Shown: one piece after another, positions 8,710 to 9,036 of the stretch
How the letters are laid out: each line of letters opens with the position of its first letter
Position numbering within the stretch: the first letter of the stretch is position 1
Assembly (NCBI GenBank): GCA_030641605.1
Contig: DAOWHD010000061.1
Location: 1 to 9,036, forward strand
Length of the DNA: 9,036 nt
Direction of reading: 5' to 3'
Source: Thermoplasmata archaeon
GTDB taxonomy: Archaea; Thermoplasmatota; E2; DHVEG-1
Program-made: the position numbers and the translations under genes
The notes under the pieces: generated by a model
Database searches by the model: none
What the model was told of the DNA's origin: nothing
Seen by the model: only the letters and a program-made list of their open reading frames with translations

Positions 8710-8713
8710 CGCC

Positions 8714-8914
8714 ATGAATACCTGCAGAATAGAACATGTTATAAACTCTAAGGCGATAGATGGATTAGTAAGATTTGTCGACTTCATAAAAAGATGTGAA
8801 GATGGATCAAGATGGTTAAATCATTTTAGATATTTCTATGAGACTGAAAAGCACATTGAATATAATCCCGATGACTTATCACGTTGCCTGATACATGGAG
8901 GTAAACAGTCCTAG
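8714..8914 (+). CDS. Hypothetical 66-residue protein
   Basis: The frame begins MNTCRIEHVINSKAIDG and continues through an aromatic- and charge-rich middle (FVDFIKRCEDGSRWLNHFRYFYETEKH) to a TAG stop. There is no signal peptide or membrane segment, and three cysteines are spread along it. Codon choice (AGA for arginine, ATA and GAA common) matches the confirmed genes. The start lacks a good Shine-Dalgarno sequence, so the true start may differ or the frame may be part of a decayed gene. It points toward the right-edge gene and ends 27 nt before the next short frame. I do not recognise it. Confidence 0.4.
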   Translation: MNTCRIEHVINSKAIDGLVRFVDFIKRCEDGSRWLNHFRYFYETEKHIEYNPDDLSRCLIHGGKQS

Positions 8915-8931
8915 GACCATCTTATCCTTAA

Positions 8932-8936
8932 GAGGT
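8932..8936 (+). promoter_or_regulatory. Shine-Dalgarno sequence of the 17-codon frame
   Basis: GAGGT lies five bases before the ATG at 8942 and matches the archaeal anti-SD. It is the main reason to take that very short frame seriously. Confidence 0.5.
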
Positions 8937-8941
8937 AAATT

Positions 8942-8995
8942 ATGAAAGCTAATGTTAGAAACCATATGCAATGTAAAAAGGAGAAAATAAAATGA
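8942..8995 (+). CDS. Seventeen-codon reading frame overlapping the start of the right-edge gene
   Basis: The frame reads MKANVRNHMQCKKEKIK, lysine-rich, with a good GAGGT ribosome-binding site. Its TGA overlaps the ATG of the next gene in an ATGA, the same arrangement as upstream of ileS. The second half overlaps the AAGGAG that serves the next gene, so its translation would occupy or uncover that site. It could be a leader peptide, a coupling device, or chance. No function can be assigned. Confidence 0.35.
   Translation: MKANVRNHMQCKKEKIK
8978..8983 (+). promoter_or_regulatory. Shine-Dalgarno sequence of the right-edge gene
   Basis: AAGGAG lies eight bases before the ATG at 8992. This supports that start over the in-frame alternatives available in the short visible stretch. 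Confidence 0.6.
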
Positions 8996-9036
8996 AGGAA
9001 GATTGGAGAATATCAGATAGGGTCCTGCAGATACAA
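8992..9036 (+). CDS. Start of an unidentified gene running off the right edge
   Basis: Only the first 15 codons are visible: MKEDWRISDRVLQIQ. The frame is open to the window end, and the start has a well-placed AAGGAG. The preceding short frame overlaps it by 4 nt, so the two are probably translated from one message. The visible residues show no signal peptide and suggest a soluble protein; nothing more can be said about function. Confidence 0.55.
   Translation, partial: MKEDWRISDRVLQIQ

Larger units (their letters stand above)
8440..8713. other. Intergenic region without a confident gene, possible decayed coding sequence
   Basis: No long frame with a credible start is present. The two minus-strand frames here (8476-8658 and 8513-8737) overlap each other and look like chance translations. 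On the plus strand one reading frame, interrupted by several stops, yields protein-like pieces: GYFECMFVKREAKSKNANIR (8507-8566), a 14-codon ATG frame MLREFVELLKNSQE (8601-8645) and AFEGEGWLGKLTKSNAR (about 8655-8705). This could be a degraded gene or a string of tiny frames. I recognise no family. No tRNA-like structure was found. Confidence 0.3.

Noticed and set aside
8440..8713. Possible tRNA or C/D-box RNA gene in the gene-poor stretch
   Set aside because: No T-arm-like GTTCGAA sequence, acceptor stem or well-spaced C and D boxes were found on either strand.
8476..8737. Two overlapping minus-strand frames of 60 and 74 codons upstream of truD
   Set aside because: They overlap each other in different frames, have no ribosome-binding site, and their low-complexity, serine/phenylalanine-rich translations look like chance readings.

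Overview
The window looks archaeal, probably from a low-GC, mesophilic or moderately thermophilic euryarchaeote. It carries Kae1, Bud32, an archaeal/eukaryotic-type isoleucyl-tRNA synthetase and a long archaeal-type TruD. Archaeal TATA-like boxes lie about 25-30 bp before several starts. Finer placement (Thermoplasmata-like or methanogen-like) is not possible by eye.

Layout, left to right. Positions 1-647 (minus) hold the N-terminal 215 codons of a DUF21/CNNM-CorC membrane protein that runs off the left edge. Positions 648-879 are intergenic, with the promoter of that gene and a small inverted repeat. Positions 880-3054 (minus) are a tightly overlapping three-gene operon, transcribed kae1, bud32, rdgB. 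Its promoter lies inside the longest possible kae1 reading frame and fixes the kae1 start at 3054. Positions 3131-3170 hold a terminator-like hairpin. Positions 3185-3385 hold an ATG-less open frame encoding a single-helix, tail-anchor-like segment, just after a nitroreductase gene (3340-3852). Positions 3879-7010 (minus) are ileS. It is preceded by an 8-codon reading frame with a strong Shine-Dalgarno sequence, and that frame ends across the ileS start codon. Positions 7099-8439 (minus) are truD. Positions 8440-8713 hold no confident gene, but do contain the truD promoter, a 12-bp palindrome and very short plus-strand frames. From 8714 to the right edge the plus strand carries a 66-codon frame of unknown function, a 17-codon frame with a strong ribosome-binding site, and the first 15 codons of a gene that runs off the window.

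How the genes fit together. The main theme is tRNA maturation and charging. Kae1 and Bud32 are KEOPS subunits for t6A37 on ANN-decoding tRNAs, which include tRNA-Ile. IleRS charges tRNA-Ile, and TruD makes pseudouridine 13. RdgB removes non-canonical purine nucleotides and shares the kae1-bud32 transcript. The nitroreductase and the CorC-like protein are housekeeping-type neighbours with no evident link to this theme. I see no CRISPR array, intact transposon, rRNA or tRNA gene. The less ordinary signals are the tiny coupled reading frames before ileS and at the right edge, and the orphan transmembrane tail after the nitroreductase.
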